This document shows positions 23,732-37,519 of a stretch of DNA of 64,000 bases, piece by piece (positions within the stretch are counted from its first letter, which is position 1; every line of letters begins with the position of its first letter). Location of the stretch: contig CM055188.1 of the NCBI GenBank assembly GCA_029224185.1, forward strand, positions 26,999,997 to 27,063,996, given 5' to 3'. The notes under the pieces were generated by a model. That model worked only from the letters and a program-made list of their open reading frames with translations. It was not told the origin of the DNA and made no database searches. Both the position numbers and the translations under genes were made by a program. This DNA is from Karalla daura. Its lineage: Eukaryota > Chordata > Actinopteri > Chaetodontiformes > Leiognathidae.

Positions 23732-24330
23732 GTCCGAACCCTGGCGGACAGTAATGACTCTATTGTGTATGGGCACATGCGAGGGATAATGGGGGACCGT
23801 GAGTCTGACTGTAACCAGTCCAAACCGGGACCACACCAGCCCCACTCTCCGTCATCAAACACAAACCAGGCTGCTCAGCCGTGTCCCGATAGATTATCTT
23901 CTAGGAATTACGTGACTGAAAGGTTACACTGTTTACATTCTTTATTATCAATAACACGTATCAATCACACGTCACCAGCGTTACACTTTTAAGTGTATAT
24001 ATCACATATTACATCTCCACTGCACCAGTCTCTGTGGACACTGAAAAAAGACAAAAATACGACATTTCACAATAAGATACATACACCTTAAAACAATAAA
24101 ATGACACGTACCTGAATAGGTAAAAGTTAAAACAACAAGTTAAAAATCCGAGTGAAATCGGAGGAAGACTAGTGACAAGCTACAGCTAAGCTAACCATAC
24201 TAGTTTGTATTGAAGTTAACCAGCTACCAAATCGTTCCGGTCAGAAACAAACTCATCATCTTTGGTTCCGACTGAAAACACGTACTACTTCCTGTAACAC
24301 GGAACATGAAGTACAACGTTCAAAATCTAC
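23732..24330 (-). promoter_or_regulatory. rabif: Probable rabif 5' UTR and promoter
   Basis: Sequence upstream of the rabif ATG. The frame stays open through GTG codons but no earlier in-frame ATG exists, supporting the start at 23731. An out-of-frame upstream ATG (at 23,853-23,855) would give a 30-codon uORF if transcribed. An ETS-like ACTTCCTG lies near 24,286. The start site itself is not visible. Confidence 0.4.
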
Positions 24331-25470
24331 GTGTATCATCATATCATATCGTAGAAATAGATGCTATGTAGGTAGGTATGTATGTATGTGTGTATGCATG
24401 TATTTTTGGTTAACTTTAAGAAATAAAAAAATGCATTTGCTCCTGAATTTCCTCTACTTTATCACTCAGATGGAAGAGGCCAACACTCTTTTTATATTAA
24501 TTTTAGACCTGGGACAAAATCAACAGAGCAAATCATCGTCCCTATCTCATTTTCCCAAGGAGACGTGTTACGAAAATTAGCTTGACCTTACTGGGTGTAA
24601 AAGAATTACAAAACTACTGTTTGTAAAACAGTTTGGATTTCTGTGTGGATGGTCACCAGGTCTTCATCCTGTCGCCTGGGTGCTGACCTAATTACATTTT
24701 CTGTCCTCCATGGGTAAATGTGAAAGCAGCATGAAAACAGTATGGATCTATGAATTAGTGCAAAAATAATCAGTGTAGAAAGATAAACATTGCGGGAGTT
24801 ATATCAGCAGTTATATCAAACTGGTTAGTCCAAGTTAGTTCAGTTGAGTATTAAGAACTTTACATGAAATAGATGTATAAGGGTAGCAGGAGTCTGTGAG
24901 TTGTTACATGGCTAATTAATAATGCTACAGTACTCTCCAATCTCTTTCAGTGGAGAGTTTTGTTTGATGTTGGACTGTAAGTCCTTGAAACCTAATTGAG
25001 AGCTCTTAGATGATGTGTTCCCCTTCTTTTCTTCTCATCTGAACCAAGGGTAAAGAGCCGTCTGAGGAAATATCTACTATGGATGGTCCAGAAAGAGATG
25101 ATTCAGCAGCTGAGTCATTGTTTATATACTGAGATGCAAGCATTAAGAGGCAGGAGAGTAAAACATATGCAGGTAGATAATCGGCTGCGGACACAACTCA
25201 GCCATTTGTTCTTGCTCTTACAGATCTCCAGCTTGATTGTACTATTAATTAAAGATGAAACATCTATCTAATACAACAGCTTGCACACAATTGTAGCCTA
25301 TAGCTTCTGAAGTTCCTGTTTTCTGCTGGTGTGACATCTGGTCATGTCATGTGCTCACACTGAAAGACACAAGTGTGTAGCACGGTCAGTGCTGCCCGTT
25401 CTGGCCTGTCTGCTGCTTAAACCTGACAACATGAATTTGAGAAAACCGGACAACATGTTTGCACATGTGG
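24331..25470. other. Intergenic, nothing recognised
   Basis: AT-rich sequence between the rabif promoter and the end of adipor1. It holds a short (GTAT/GTAG)n stretch at about 24,368-24,405 and no supported gene. In human this is where KLHL12 would lie; no Kelch or BTB coding sequence was found. Confidence 0.6.
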
Positions 25471-27059
25471 AAAAAAATTTATTTCAATAATTTTCCAAGA
25501 TTACCATTAATAAATATTTAGGTTTACATTTCAGTGAAATGCATGATTTATCACTTTCTACACAGGACATTACACAAAGTCAAGAATACACGTTGTTTTA
25601 GTCTGTAATAAAGCTTGAATAAGTTTATCTAGAAAAAGGAGTCTTAAACAGCAGTTGATACAACCTATCAATGGAGTTGTAAGTTCAATAATGATTCGAT
25701 TGTATATATGGCAAGGAAAACAAGAAAAGTCAACATCTGGAAATCCTTGAAGCTCCCTTGACTGTTAAGATAGGCCGTTTCATTTAAAAACATTTCCGTT
25801 GGCCTAAGGCACAGGAATACTAAAAGTTATATCAATCATACAGAACACATTTTAAACCCCATTAGGTGATTTAAAGTTTCAAATTTAAGAGTTTACACTC
25901 AGGTGCATATCATATTTACACTTCTCACTGCATCTGAAATCTAGCACAAAAGAAAGATCTCAAGCTGACAAAAACAAATTTGATCTATCCAGACCTGTAC
26001 ATTGTGCGTAGCCCAGGAAGTTTTATTCTGGAAATTAATTATTTATGCACGGTTTGTCTGAAAAAAACAAAGGCAGGAGAGCTCTTTTAGCTTCAGCGGT
26101 ATAAGCATCTTAGCATCTTAACCTGAACTGAGCTTATATATTTTTGCAGCTGCAGCTTTTGGGAACTTTATTGAAGCAAAACAATGTGTCAAAATGCAAC
26201 GTAACATCTTAAGTTTTCAGAATAAATTCAGAAAAACTGAAGATTCAGTATTTGTTTGAATAACCTTAAGAATTCTGTTGAGCAATACAGCTTGTGTTTT
26301 TCTGACACATCTATGGGATTTATGCTTGATTTTACTACAGATTATTACTATGATATATAGTTTTACTGGGCCTTCAGAGTAGCGTCAATGTTTTATTACA
26401 GATCGGGCATGGGTGGGTTGGTGGCGGTCCTCTGGGTTGTAACAAACGGCTTCAATGCGTGTGGTGACGGTTACACATACTGTACTGTATATGCACACTT
26501 TTGTCCTGTTCACACAAATATGTGTGCAGACACCCAAGCACCTAAATGGTCCTGATCTGTGCTACACCTGGTGGACAGTACATTCATCCTCTAACCTGTA
26601 TGAAGACTAGTGGGGAGGAAAGGAATGTTTTACAGTATGTGCCCTCTGCTACAGCACAAATAATATTTCCCTGTACTTTTTTTCTTGCGCAATGGTAACA
26701 GACTATGAAGCAGTCAGGGTACTAGTTAGCATCTAAGAAGCAATCATCAGTTACAGGAAAAAAAAACAAAATCAATATTTTGGTTACAAAGATTTTTTTT
26801 TTGATCTTACTTAAAATGTAGACTTCAAGCTTCAGAATGATTGGAGAAGTAGTGCCTGTTGAAGGTTCCCTCTGTAGTTCAAAGGCTAGTTAATGCTACT
26901 ACATTAGAGCAAAAAAGAGCCAAACACAAAGACCACCAAAACCCAAACAAGATGTTCACAAATCAGAAGTACAGAAGGAGCAATAAGTGACTAAATATTG
27001 AATTCCAGCAGCATTTTAAGTGTGTGCATGTGTGTGTGTGTGTGTGTATGTGCATGTAT

Positions 27060-27105
<46 letters not shown>

Positions 27106-27187
27106 AAGAGTCTATTTGTGTGTGTATGTGCGTGTGTGGGGGGTAGAGAGAAGAGAATGAGTAGGTCACAGTAGGTCACTGAGCCTC
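25471..27187 (-). other. adipor1: Probable adipor1 3' UTR
   Basis: Non-coding sequence downstream of the adipor1 stop, on the minus strand. Candidate AATAAA signals occur near 26,393 and at 25,478-25,483; which is used is unknown. It contains a compound TG/GA microsatellite at 27,020-27,143. Confidence 0.4.
27020..27143. repeat. Compound (TG)n-(GA)n microsatellite
   Basis: TG repeats, then about 20 GA dinucleotides, then more TG, immediately beside the adipor1 stop codon and therefore inside the probable 3' UTR. Antisense frames through it give only Ser/Leu or His/Thr low-complexity peptides. Confidence 0.9.
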
Positions 27188-30100
27188 TCAGAGCAGAGAG
27201 TCATCTGTGCATCCTCCCTCCAGGCCGTAACGAAACTCCTGCAGGTTGGAAACCCCGTAGAAGTGGATGAACGCTGCTGCCACAACCAGGACGTGAAAAA
27301 TCTGATGGGAATGGAACTGAAGAGGGACAGACAAGTAGATGTTTCATTTAGTGTCATCCATCAGTGTTTGATCAAACAGAAAAAAGCAGCATAGCTGGAG
27401 ATAAAACTGGTCTAACCCTGTTCATTCCCCTTTCTTATTTAGTCATTGAAGAGTTGAGATTGGCTCTAAATTTTGTCATCACAGACAAACTTGTGGATCT
27501 TGTGAATAATATTGACCTCTCATAACTTCTTTTTGGTTAGTGCTCATACAAAGGTTGCTGTACTAGAGTTAAAGAAGTTTTATTTTAGTTACTGTATTAG
27601 GACAATTTGTCAGGAATTAAATTTATTAAATTAAGTAAATGTCATTGTTACCCCAACTCAGAAATCTATCTCTGATCATCACAAAGGTGAATCTCAACTT
27701 TGGGTTCATTGTCTAAAATTTCTTAACGTGGCAAACTTGCTCCTTTGGTCACAGTAAACTGATTGAGTATTTTGATTAAATAGTGTGGCATTCGTTGAGG
27801 AAAGTGTTTCCAAAATAAGCACCTGACTGAGGAATTATTGTGTAACTTTGACCTTTAATACTTACCCATATGTCACACTTGCCAGGAAAATAGCGCTCAG
27901 GGATCCTGGCCGCATACAGACCAGCTCCAGTGATGTACATGGCACCCATCAGGTAGAACCAGCCCATCTGGCCGACAGTGGTGGCTTTGACAAAGCCCTC
28001 CTCGATGGTGAAGTGCATGGTTGGAACAATGCCGCTTAGTCCAAGACCCATGAACACTCCTGAGAGGACAGTCGAACTTGAGTTATTTTGTAAAAAAAAA
28101 ACTGAAAATGTCAAAATGTCAGCTATCACACAGGAAAATACCTCGTGATATCGTTTTAAAGACACAAAAACAATGTTCAACAGTCACTTCTAACCACAGC
28201 AGCTTATCAGTGTTTCCTCTGCCTGTACTAGTCTGCTGTGTGTTTACCACAGTTTCAACCAGTTTGTACCTGCTCTTGTAGGCCTGTGACGAGGTGTAGA
28301 GAAGCGGTCCCACTGAGCCACTATGATGGCGGCAATACCAAGGACACAAACAATGGTGAGGTAGATAAGTCGAGGCTGAGGGGAACAATAGAACGAGTAG
28401 TACAGCCAGGGCACGAAGGAGCCCATGATCAGGAGGGCAATGCCCGAGTAGTCAAGCCTGTGGAGAGGAGGGACAGAGAGGTGCAACAGTTGAGTATCTG
28501 GATGATGTTTTCTTATGTGTTTATCAGACCTGTACAAAATGAAGAATCAAATTGAGAAGGACACGAGTTGGACTTAAACTGTTGCAGTTGGACTGGAAAG
28601 GATCTACTGTATAAAGATCTTCTCATCATAAACTACATGATATCCCCAGAACTGTCATTGAGTATTATTGTTAATTATTATTCTTATTGAATATATTATT
28701 CTACAAGTAGGGAGTAATTCTCAGAACTGATGATGAATGATATGATTATTTTAAATCAGAAACAACCAACTGATTAGCAGACTAATGAACTAATCAACAT
28801 TTATTTTAATAATCAATTAGTAGATTTAATTGTAATTTTTGGAGAAGGATCTATGAACTTGAAGCAAAACTTTCTAATCTCAGTTTCTGAACTGAATATT
28901 TTTCTGATATCTTGCATGACAGAAAAGTGAATGTCATTGAGGTGAGGACTAAAAGCAAAATTTCATTGTTTTTGTGTCCATCTATTCATTGAGAAATTTA
29001 ACAAATCTAATTTATTGCAGCCCTAAATTACTACACCAGGTTATTTACATTAGAAAAATTCCAACTCATGAGGTGAATGAGGACCAGTTCTAAACCTGTT
29101 TAGATTCACAACCATATCCATTCACAACATTCCCCTATGTTCACCGTCACCACAGCTATATACAATACTTGACTCCATAACAAGACACAGTTGTTTTTCA
29201 CACAAAGTGTTTTTGATGTCACACTTGCTGTGACAAATGATAGGCTATTAACTAGATGCAGTTACCAGTCTGTCCCCCTAAATGCACTCATCCTGCAGCA
29301 AGTAAATTTAGGGCACTTTGTCTCACATTCACGCACAAACACGACTCTGCTGGAATGCAAAGGAGCAACCGGCTTGGCAGGAACAGGTCAGAGTTCAATT
29401 CATTACTGACATTCAAGGGAGGAGTGGATCAGTGGTCAGACCGTCAACCACGAAATATGTAGAAGGTTTCCCTTTTTTAATTCATATTCAATTGTCTTTT
29501 AGTTTACTGTAAGGGACAGAAGAAAAAGTGCCGCACCTGACGAAAACAAGACAGTCTATTCTTGGTGTAAAATCCATTTCTCTAATGCTGTGTCATCATT
29601 TCAGTTGACCTACAGACTGTTTTGCTCCTGCATGGTGACTGAGGGTACACACCACCTAGTTAATTCAGATGAACTCTAGATGGCAAACTGGAGCCATGAA
29701 ATAGCAAGTGGCTGACTGAGGAGAGACATCTGCCTGCTTCGTCGGCAGCGAGTCTGACACAGGAAAGAGGTTTTTCAGAAGGTGTAGGAACAGCGTGTTA
29801 CAGTGCGAGGACTTACTTGGAGAAGGTGCGAGACACTTTCTCGGAGTGGCAGTAGACGGTGTGGAAGAGCCAGGAGAAACTGAGGCAGAGCACAGCTCCC
29901 AGAAAGAACATCCCGAACACCACTTTCTCTTGCAGTGGGGCCATGAAGTACATGTTGGGCCTCAGCATAGTTAACGTGCCCAGACAAAGGAACAAGATGA
30001 GCCCTGGGGAGGAAAAACCAAGCTGCTTTTATTAAATGAGATAAGACACGACCAGATGTGTCCACATTACAGGTAAAAAAACCCCCAAACATTAAACTAA

Positions 30101-33100
30101 TATAGAGTTGTAAATGAACAGAGAATCTGCTGGTTTAAGTCTGCGCTGTGATTGCGGTTGAGTGAAAATCTGAATTCTCACCTAGCAGGTGAGTCCAGAT
30201 GTTTCCTGTCTCAGTGTGGATTCTGAAAATGCTTCCAAAACAGGCCCGGAAAGAGGGCATAGGTGGGCGATGTCCATGCAGGAGGTAATCGTTGTCCTTA
30301 AGCCACTCTGGCAGGACGTGAAAGGGGATGACCCTCCAGCGCCCCTCCCAAACCTGAAAAGTAAGAGAAAGCAGTCGCTCACATACGTATCCATACATTT
30401 ATTATATGGCTCCTCAAACCAAGCTCCTGTCGGCTTAGCCCTATCATTTAATATGCACTTTAAATATTAAATGCTAATCCTCTTTATTGTGATTTCAGTG
30501 AAACAGACTACTTTTTTTTTCTAACCATGTACAGATTCCCTGCTGTTGTTACAGCTGCACAGAAATGTGTATTTTCTGGTATTATGTAGCTTGTCATACA
30601 AAACCACTTAAAGCTTGCTTGTTTTTCACCCTCAAGATTTCTCAATGTTGTCACATAAACAACTTTTCAAGGATGGAGCATAGTTCAGTGGAGTGTTGTC
30701 TGCAGGGCTGATGTTGAGGTTCTCTTTGTTGTTTTTGCCTTGGCTATGTTCTACTGTATAAGGGCTACACTGTGAATGAGTGGTTGGCACTGTTGTCTCA
30801 CAGCAAGGTCTGGTTGAATCATGCTCGGATCAAGATCTGTTTCCATGTGGCATTAGATATTATCAGTGCAACAACATGTATGTTTTGTATGTTTGTATGT
30901 TTAGGTAAGAGTGAATGGTTTATCTGTATTGTAAGTATATGTGTGTGTGTGTGTGTGTCCCTGGATAGAGTGGAAACCCATCCAGGGTGTATACCCTGCC
31001 TTCCCACTGGAGATTCAGCCAACCCCCATGACAACACTAAGAGGGATAGATAATGGATGGATGGATGTGGTTAAAGGTCTGAGGCATAATACTAGTAGTG
31101 TGCCAGACCAACAGAGTATCTCACTTTTAGGATTTAGTTCTGCAATGGAGTCGGAACAGATGATTCTACATTGCTGTACAGTGGCTCTCTGGGAAGTAAA
31201 ATCCTCATCAATCCACTCCACAGCACAACAAAAGGCTCTTGATGTACTCTGAATAAAACAAGTATGAGCAGGTGCCTCTCAACAGGGTGAGATCTTTTAA
31301 ATCAGGTACTTCAATATAAATCTGGGTGTATTTTAATGCTACCTCACAAACAAATCAGCTGTTTTGTTGTTGTTGTTGTAAGCTGACATGTGTCTCCCAT
31401 GGTGACCAGTGTGTCTTGTATAACACACATCCTCTGGCTGACATGTAATTACAAAAACAACCACAAATGACTCACTAACAGCCGCCACAGGTTAATCCCC
31501 GGTTGATGCTGTTCACCCAGAATCGCAACAATGGGTCCACAAAGGTCGCTGAGAAAAATTCTCACACACTGGGAAGACACTCCGGAGATGAACGAGGTGT
31601 TGGGTTACAGCTCATTTTACGTGTCTGATGCAATATTTATGCCAGTTGAGCATTTACCAGGCAACATATAACACACCCAAGAGCTGGGTTTATATTGAAA
31701 ACGATCAGTCAGTACTTCAGTTAGTACTTATTAAACCAGTTACAACCTGGATTGCAAAAAGTAGGGGAACTGTGTAAATGCATACAATAGACTTCTGCAG
31801 TAACTGTGTTTACTGACAACCATTGTGGAAAGGCCTTATTTGACACAGATGACAGTGGAATAGCATTGTCTCACAGCAAACAGGTTTATGGTTTGAATCC
31901 TGCCGACACCAAGGGTTTCTCTTTGTGGAGTGTGCAAGATTCTCCTTGTGTACTCCGGTTTCCTCCCACACCCCAAAAACATGCATTAAGGTCAATTGGT
32001 GACTCTATATTTCCCCTCAGTGTGAGTGTGACAGTGAAAGATGTTTGTGAGCGGTGTGTTGGACGGTAGATTCTTTCAGAGTGTATTTTCACTCTCTGTG
32101 CTGGAGATAGAACCAGTGGTACCCATGACACAAGTTGTGTTTCCATTGCATATTTTTTTTTTCAAAATAAAGTGATATTTGTACATTTTCAACCAAGTAC
32201 ACTTGTGACTTACAGGCGTTTCCAGTGAAAGGTGTTTAGTGCACAAGCAGCAATTCTCATAAAATCTCATTTTGTGAGGATCCACTTTGAAGAAGATGGA
32301 CGTTCAAACCATACTGCTTTGTTAGGGTTTTATTAGATATTTAATTGGAGTTACAAAAAAAAGTTCACACAGACTGCACCATCTTATGTGAAGTGAACTA
32401 GTCATGCAGCTCCCAACACCATGTCAGGTGATGTGCAAATATGAAGGAAGTGTTCCCATGACATTTATGTGGTACATATATCGAACTCTTGAGTGCTTCA
32501 TATGAGATTTGATTGACTTTTCAAAATGTAGGTGTTTCCATTGTTTTTTTTACACCTGGGATTTGAGCATTTCTAACGGTAATGGAAATGTAAGATAATG
32601 TGTGGATGTATTGGACACCTGTTTACCTGTGCAATGAAACCAAAACCAAACCAAACATTTTATTTTTCCCACTTCATGTTAAAACTAAGGTCCATCAGGA
32701 AGTGCAGCTAGATTGGATAACATGCTGACCTCTTAACACACACATCATAAACATAACAATCAGCCCTTTAGCCAAATATAATGCTACAAAAGATCTCTTT
32801 ACCTTGTGTACAAACTCCTCCATCTTCTCCATGGCATGGTGAGCCTGAAGTGGTAGGGTCAAGACCTCCCCCACCTCATCATCCTCCTCCTCATCATCGG
32901 CAAGCATTGCAGCTCCCTTAAGACGGATCGCAGGAGAATACTGAAGCGACTCAGTCATTAAGACTTTTCCCCAGAATTTGTTTGAAACAAGTCTTACCTC
33001 TGGATGGAGGCCTTTAGATCCTGCCTGACGCCCCCCTCCCTCCTCCAGCAGTGGACCCAGCTCCATCAGCTCAACATCTGGGACACGGCAGTCCTCAGAG

Positions 33101-33144
33101 ATCCGGCAGTCTGCATCACTTGCAGACCCGTTTCGGCCTGACAT
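27188..33144 (-). CDS. adipor1: Adiponectin receptor 1
   Basis: Seven-transmembrane PAQR-family receptor with an intracellular N terminus. It signals to AMPK and PPAR-alpha and has ceramidase-type activity. Coding exons: 32998-33144, 32803-32916, 30182-30353, 29817-30003, 28270-28457, 27866-28059 and 27188-27316. All phases fit and give 376 residues (human 375). The zinc-site residues are all present: His in SWLFHTVYCHSEKVS (about H192), Asp in KLDYSGIALLIMGS (about D209) and two His in FHSHQIFHVLVVAA (about H338, H342). The C terminus EGGCTDDSLL matches human EGGCTDDTLL. The N-terminal third diverges except LPLQAHHAMEKMEEFVHK. The first two exons are separated by an 81-nt stop-free intron, so a reading without that splice would add 27 residues. 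Confidence 0.96.
28458..29816. other. adipor1 intron with hAT-type MITE
   Basis: 1.36-kb intron. Part of it (about 28,745-29,025) is a MITE described separately. The rest shows no coding exon. Confidence 0.7.
28745..29025 (-). mobile_element. hAT-type MITE (non-autonomous DNA transposon)
   Basis: Ends in TTGCAGCCCT and contains AATCAATTAGTAGATTTAATTG and a CTAATCTCAGTTTCTGAA-type core. These are features of a very common fish hAT MITE whose consensus starts AGGGCTGCAACTAA. A second copy lies at 51,130-51,425. No coding capacity. Confidence 0.6.
30770..31070 (+). mobile_element. tRNA-type fish SINE, plus orientation
   Basis: Starts with a degenerate GAATGAGTGGTTGGCACTG, continues with TTGTCTCACAGCAAGGTC and TCCAGGGTGTATACCCTG, and ends in an ATGG-repeat tail. 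This is the typical layout of a widespread tRNA-derived fish SINE. The middle part is replaced by unrelated sequence and a TG tract. Confidence 0.6.
31845..32125 (+). mobile_element. tRNA-type fish SINE, plus orientation
   Basis: Contains ATTGTCTCACAGCAAACAGG, a B-box-like GGTTTGAATCCTG, TGTGGAGTGTGCAAGATTC, and TCCGGTTTCCTCCCAC. The 3' part is decayed. Confidence 0.65.
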
Positions 33145-34077
33145 AGGGAGACTGCCTGATGACCCACTCACAGTCTCTGTATTACGCCTCAGATGGCACA
33201 GATGATTCAATTTCCTCCTGGACAACCAGAATAACAATTACCATTAACGTGTTAGGTCACATAGGCATAAAAAATAAATGATCAGGTCACTCCAGGTCTT
33301 GATAGCTTTCAAAATGTTCTGAAACACAAATATCATAATTGCAGGAAGACACAATTACAGATATAACGCTTGCACTGATGACCAACAAGATTGATTGGAA
33401 CTGTGTCCTGGGTTAGATATGCATAATGTATTGTTAGTCTATTTTTGTCCGATAATTACAAAAATGCATTATTGATGATGTATCCATCATGGAATTTAAG
33501 ATGATAAATACTTCACATAGTGTAAAGCCATTTTTTCAAGATTTCACCTGAAGTCTGATTCTGAAAGGGCAAAGCAATTTTGTGAAGTACACTTGCAAAG
33601 GCCACTGTACATTTTTTTTTATGTAGCTTCTGAAAGCCTTTGATTCAGAATCAGAATTACTGCCAGGGAGTTACACAACTAAGTTCTACAGCCACAAGGC
33701 ATTTGCTATGGTGACTAGTAAATACGCTTGCATTTTATCATTATACCCACACAATCTATAAGACCTAGAACCAGTGAAAGCAGTATACTGTGTCCTTGGG
33801 TTTAACCCGTTGGGAGATTGAAAGATAATTATTTGTCTGTACAAAAACATGGATTTGTGTGCATTCAATGGAATTGGTAGATATGTCATGCACGCATTAA
33901 GTAATTTAAAGAACATTATTTACATGTTCCTAGTGCTGTCAGTCAGAATTTGATTTGTTGACAGGAATTGACAAAGAATTTGCTTTGGTGATCGAAGTAG
34001 AAAACAGGCAGGATGATATAATTTAACATCAGGAAAAAAAGGTCTGCCCTTCCATAGTCTAAACCTCTCTGTCTCTC

Positions 34078-34079
<2 letters not shown>

Positions 34080-34129
<50 letters not shown>

Positions 34130-34182
34130 CATTTTAATACATTAGGACCTGAAATTAGTAAAAAAAAAAAAAAAAAAAAAAA
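34080..34182. repeat. (AT)n microsatellite and poly-A run
   Basis: About 24 AT dinucleotides followed, 30 bases later, by a 23-base A run. Likely polymorphic; the A run may be the tail of a lost retroelement. Confidence 0.9.
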
Positions 34183-34880
34183 AGAAGGGCTTAACTTGTT
34201 TTGATAACCTGTGTGGACATCTGTGAGGATTTCTGTACATTGATGAATACAGCACATAAAAGATGCATAGTCTTATTTTAAGTCATTTAAAGGGCATTGT
34301 TTACATGCTGTTACAGTTACAGGAGATCAATAATGACTGGTATTAATATCAGAAGCATCTTTGCGAGTCTCGGCCCTTGGACATCTTCGGGACGGGATAA
34401 TCTTCCATCTAACTCCAGCTTTTAAAAATGGCTGGTGATTAATCTTAATCTTTCCATCGATCAAACATTCAAAACAAAAGAACAAAAGAACCAACACATA
34501 CAGATCTTCATGCTGAGCACAAGATGAACCCAACGCCTCGACAATTATCACATCGTAATACTACAGATCATAAGAGCCAGGATACTGACAATTAATACCA
34601 AACACGGAACAAATACGTTTAGCCAAGTTTAAGCTTTTAGCAAATCCTCTGCTGCCGGACAGATGTGGATAGCACAGAGCTCGGAAGCGCAAGATGTAAA
34701 CAACCGCAACATACCGACAACTTCAACGCATTTACATCGATCTTCACCGTGCGGGTCGGTCCGTAGCAGATAAATAGATCAAAATACGAGATGTTAAGTC
34801 AAGTTAGCAGGTCAGAGATCGAGCTCTGTCTGCTTTGCTAGCGCTGGTTGTTTAGCGCTGAGCTGTCGAGCACCAGCAGG

Positions 34881-34916
34881 AGAGAGAGAGAGAGAGGGGG
34901 AGAGAGAGAGCGAGAG
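34881..34916. repeat. (GA)n microsatellite near the adipor1 promoter
   Basis: Purine tract about 150 bases inside the proposed first intron of adipor1; possible GAGA-type open-chromatin element. Confidence 0.8.
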
Positions 34917-35060
34917 ACTGAACCAAACTCGTTCAGCCGGAATTGACAAAAAAAAAGTCTTTACGACACTACCGACATGAAATAACAATTTAACGTCATT
35001 CAAGACAATCTTCTGAACAGAAAATGTGCGATTACGTTTAGACGAGAAGTCGCAAATTAC

Positions 35061-35155
35061 CTGACAAGGTGGCTTGGTGACCAGGAAGGTGAATTATTTA
35101 TCGAAATGCGAAACACAATTCCTTCCGGAAGTTAAGATCTCCACTCCGGAAATCC
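35061..35155 (-). promoter_or_regulatory. adipor1: Proposed adipor1 non-coding exon 1 and core promoter
   Basis: On the minus strand a strong donor CAG|GTAATT lies at 35,059-35,061. Upstream of it are two ETS-type motifs, TTCCGGAAGT (35,123-35,132) and CCGGAAATCC on the plus strand (about 35,146-35,155), typical of TATA-less housekeeping promoters. The start-codon exon begins at an acceptor and so needs an upstream exon. The extent of exon 1 is inferred. Confidence 0.45.
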
Positions 35156-35685
35156 AGTACCGGTCCTTTTATTTTCCTTTAGAAAATAAAAGCACCCCTC
35201 GGATACCAAGCAAATAAAAGCACTGGAATTGTTCCTTAACCAAATCTGCAGAATAGCAAAAAAATATTCTCATGAGGACTTACAGCATGCAATACATTTC
35301 AAAATGGTAATGGTAATGTGAAAAATGAACATTTGTAACACACAAATAGATTCAAAACCTATTTCAAAATAATATTATTAATAAGTATAAAACATCTTGT
35401 TTAGTTTAATTTTGTATCATGGGGTGGGGGAGAAATAAATAATTGTTTATGTATGTTTAAAATAACTGTACATATTGTGTAACATAACAACAACACATGC
35501 AGTGGTGCACATATACACTTATAATATGAATCAACTGCAATTGTATTTAGTAAATAAACTATTGCAATTTCACTTGCTGATGGGTTTTGTTTTTTAATCT
35601 ACCTCCCTGTTAGATGTGTGCTGTTGAATTTCCTTGAGGGATCAACAAAGTTTTTCTATCCATCTATTCATCTGCCAATCTTTCT

Positions 35686-36605
<920 letters not shown>

Positions 36606-37510
36606 TATGAGACAGACAGACAGACTGATAAAACCATAGCTAGATAGATGCTTCACCTCTCATCCAAGAGGTTCCTCTTCAAGCTTTGTAATTTTGGACC
36701 TCAAGAAGCCTCTTTGATGGTGGTGGTGTGTGTGGTGAGGTTCAACGTTAAGTTCACACAACTCTACAACTCAGATTTTTTCGGAGCTGTATATAAATAT
36801 CTAACAAACATGTTGAACTTCATACATTTAGGAAGTTGTATCCTATTTAAAAGGGGAACATGGTGAATCACAGCCTATCTACTGTGTGCAGTTTGTAGAA
36901 ACAGGAAACACAGCATGATCACATCAAGTCCATCAAATCTATTTGAAATGCACTGTGGTCACAACATGTTTTGATGAAACACTCTACTGATATAAATTAT
37001 AGAGAAGTTCACTAAAACAGAAAAGTGATTTATGTATGGGGATAATTGCTGCACACAACAGAAAATCAATGTGCTTATAAAAGGCCCTTTCCTACTGATT
37101 TTTCTTTTTATGACAAAGCCACGACGCCACTGCACTAAAAAACTGTTCAGATCATTGTGTTGATGATATTTTGTCAGACAGTAAAAATACTTACAGCAAT
37201 TACTAACCCGTACATAAATGTCTCAATTTGTGACTGAATGGAGAAATATTCTGACATTTTAAATACGTGTCAATCCTTGTGCCTGAAATTTACGTGGCAA
37301 CAAAAGATCAACCTGGCAACAGCTGTCAAAACAACACATTACGTAAATGGGACTAGCTGCCTTAATGCCATTAAGCACTCACTAGTACACACCTAAAGTT
37401 CAATCATCATTAACATTAGGATCACGCCTTCGTTTTCAATGACAGTGACATGTCTCAAAATGGCCTGGATGGCCATCCTGGACACTGGAATAAGGACACA
37501 AGCAAGTCAA
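36606..37510. other. Intergenic between adipor1 promoter and inava 3' end
   Basis: AT-rich; contains another copy of the TTCACCTCTCATCCAAGAGG motif (36,652-36,671) and no supported gene. Confidence 0.5.
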
Positions 37511-37519
37511 CAACTATGC

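Larger units (their letters stand above)
30354..32802. other. adipor1 intron, repeat-rich
   Basis: 2.4-kb intron holding two SINE copies in the same orientation (30,770-31,070 and 31,845-32,125) and a short (TG)n at 30,942-30,958. No coding exon was seen. Confidence 0.7.
33218..35060. other. adipor1 first intron (5' UTR intron)
   Basis: Lies between the acceptor upstream of the start exon (33,218-33,219 on the plus strand) and a proposed donor at 35,059-35,060. Contains a long (AT)n tract (34,080-34,127), a poly-A run (34,160-34,182) and a (GA)n tract (34,881-34,916). The part from about 34,600 is richer in CpG and may be promoter-proximal. Confidence 0.45.
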
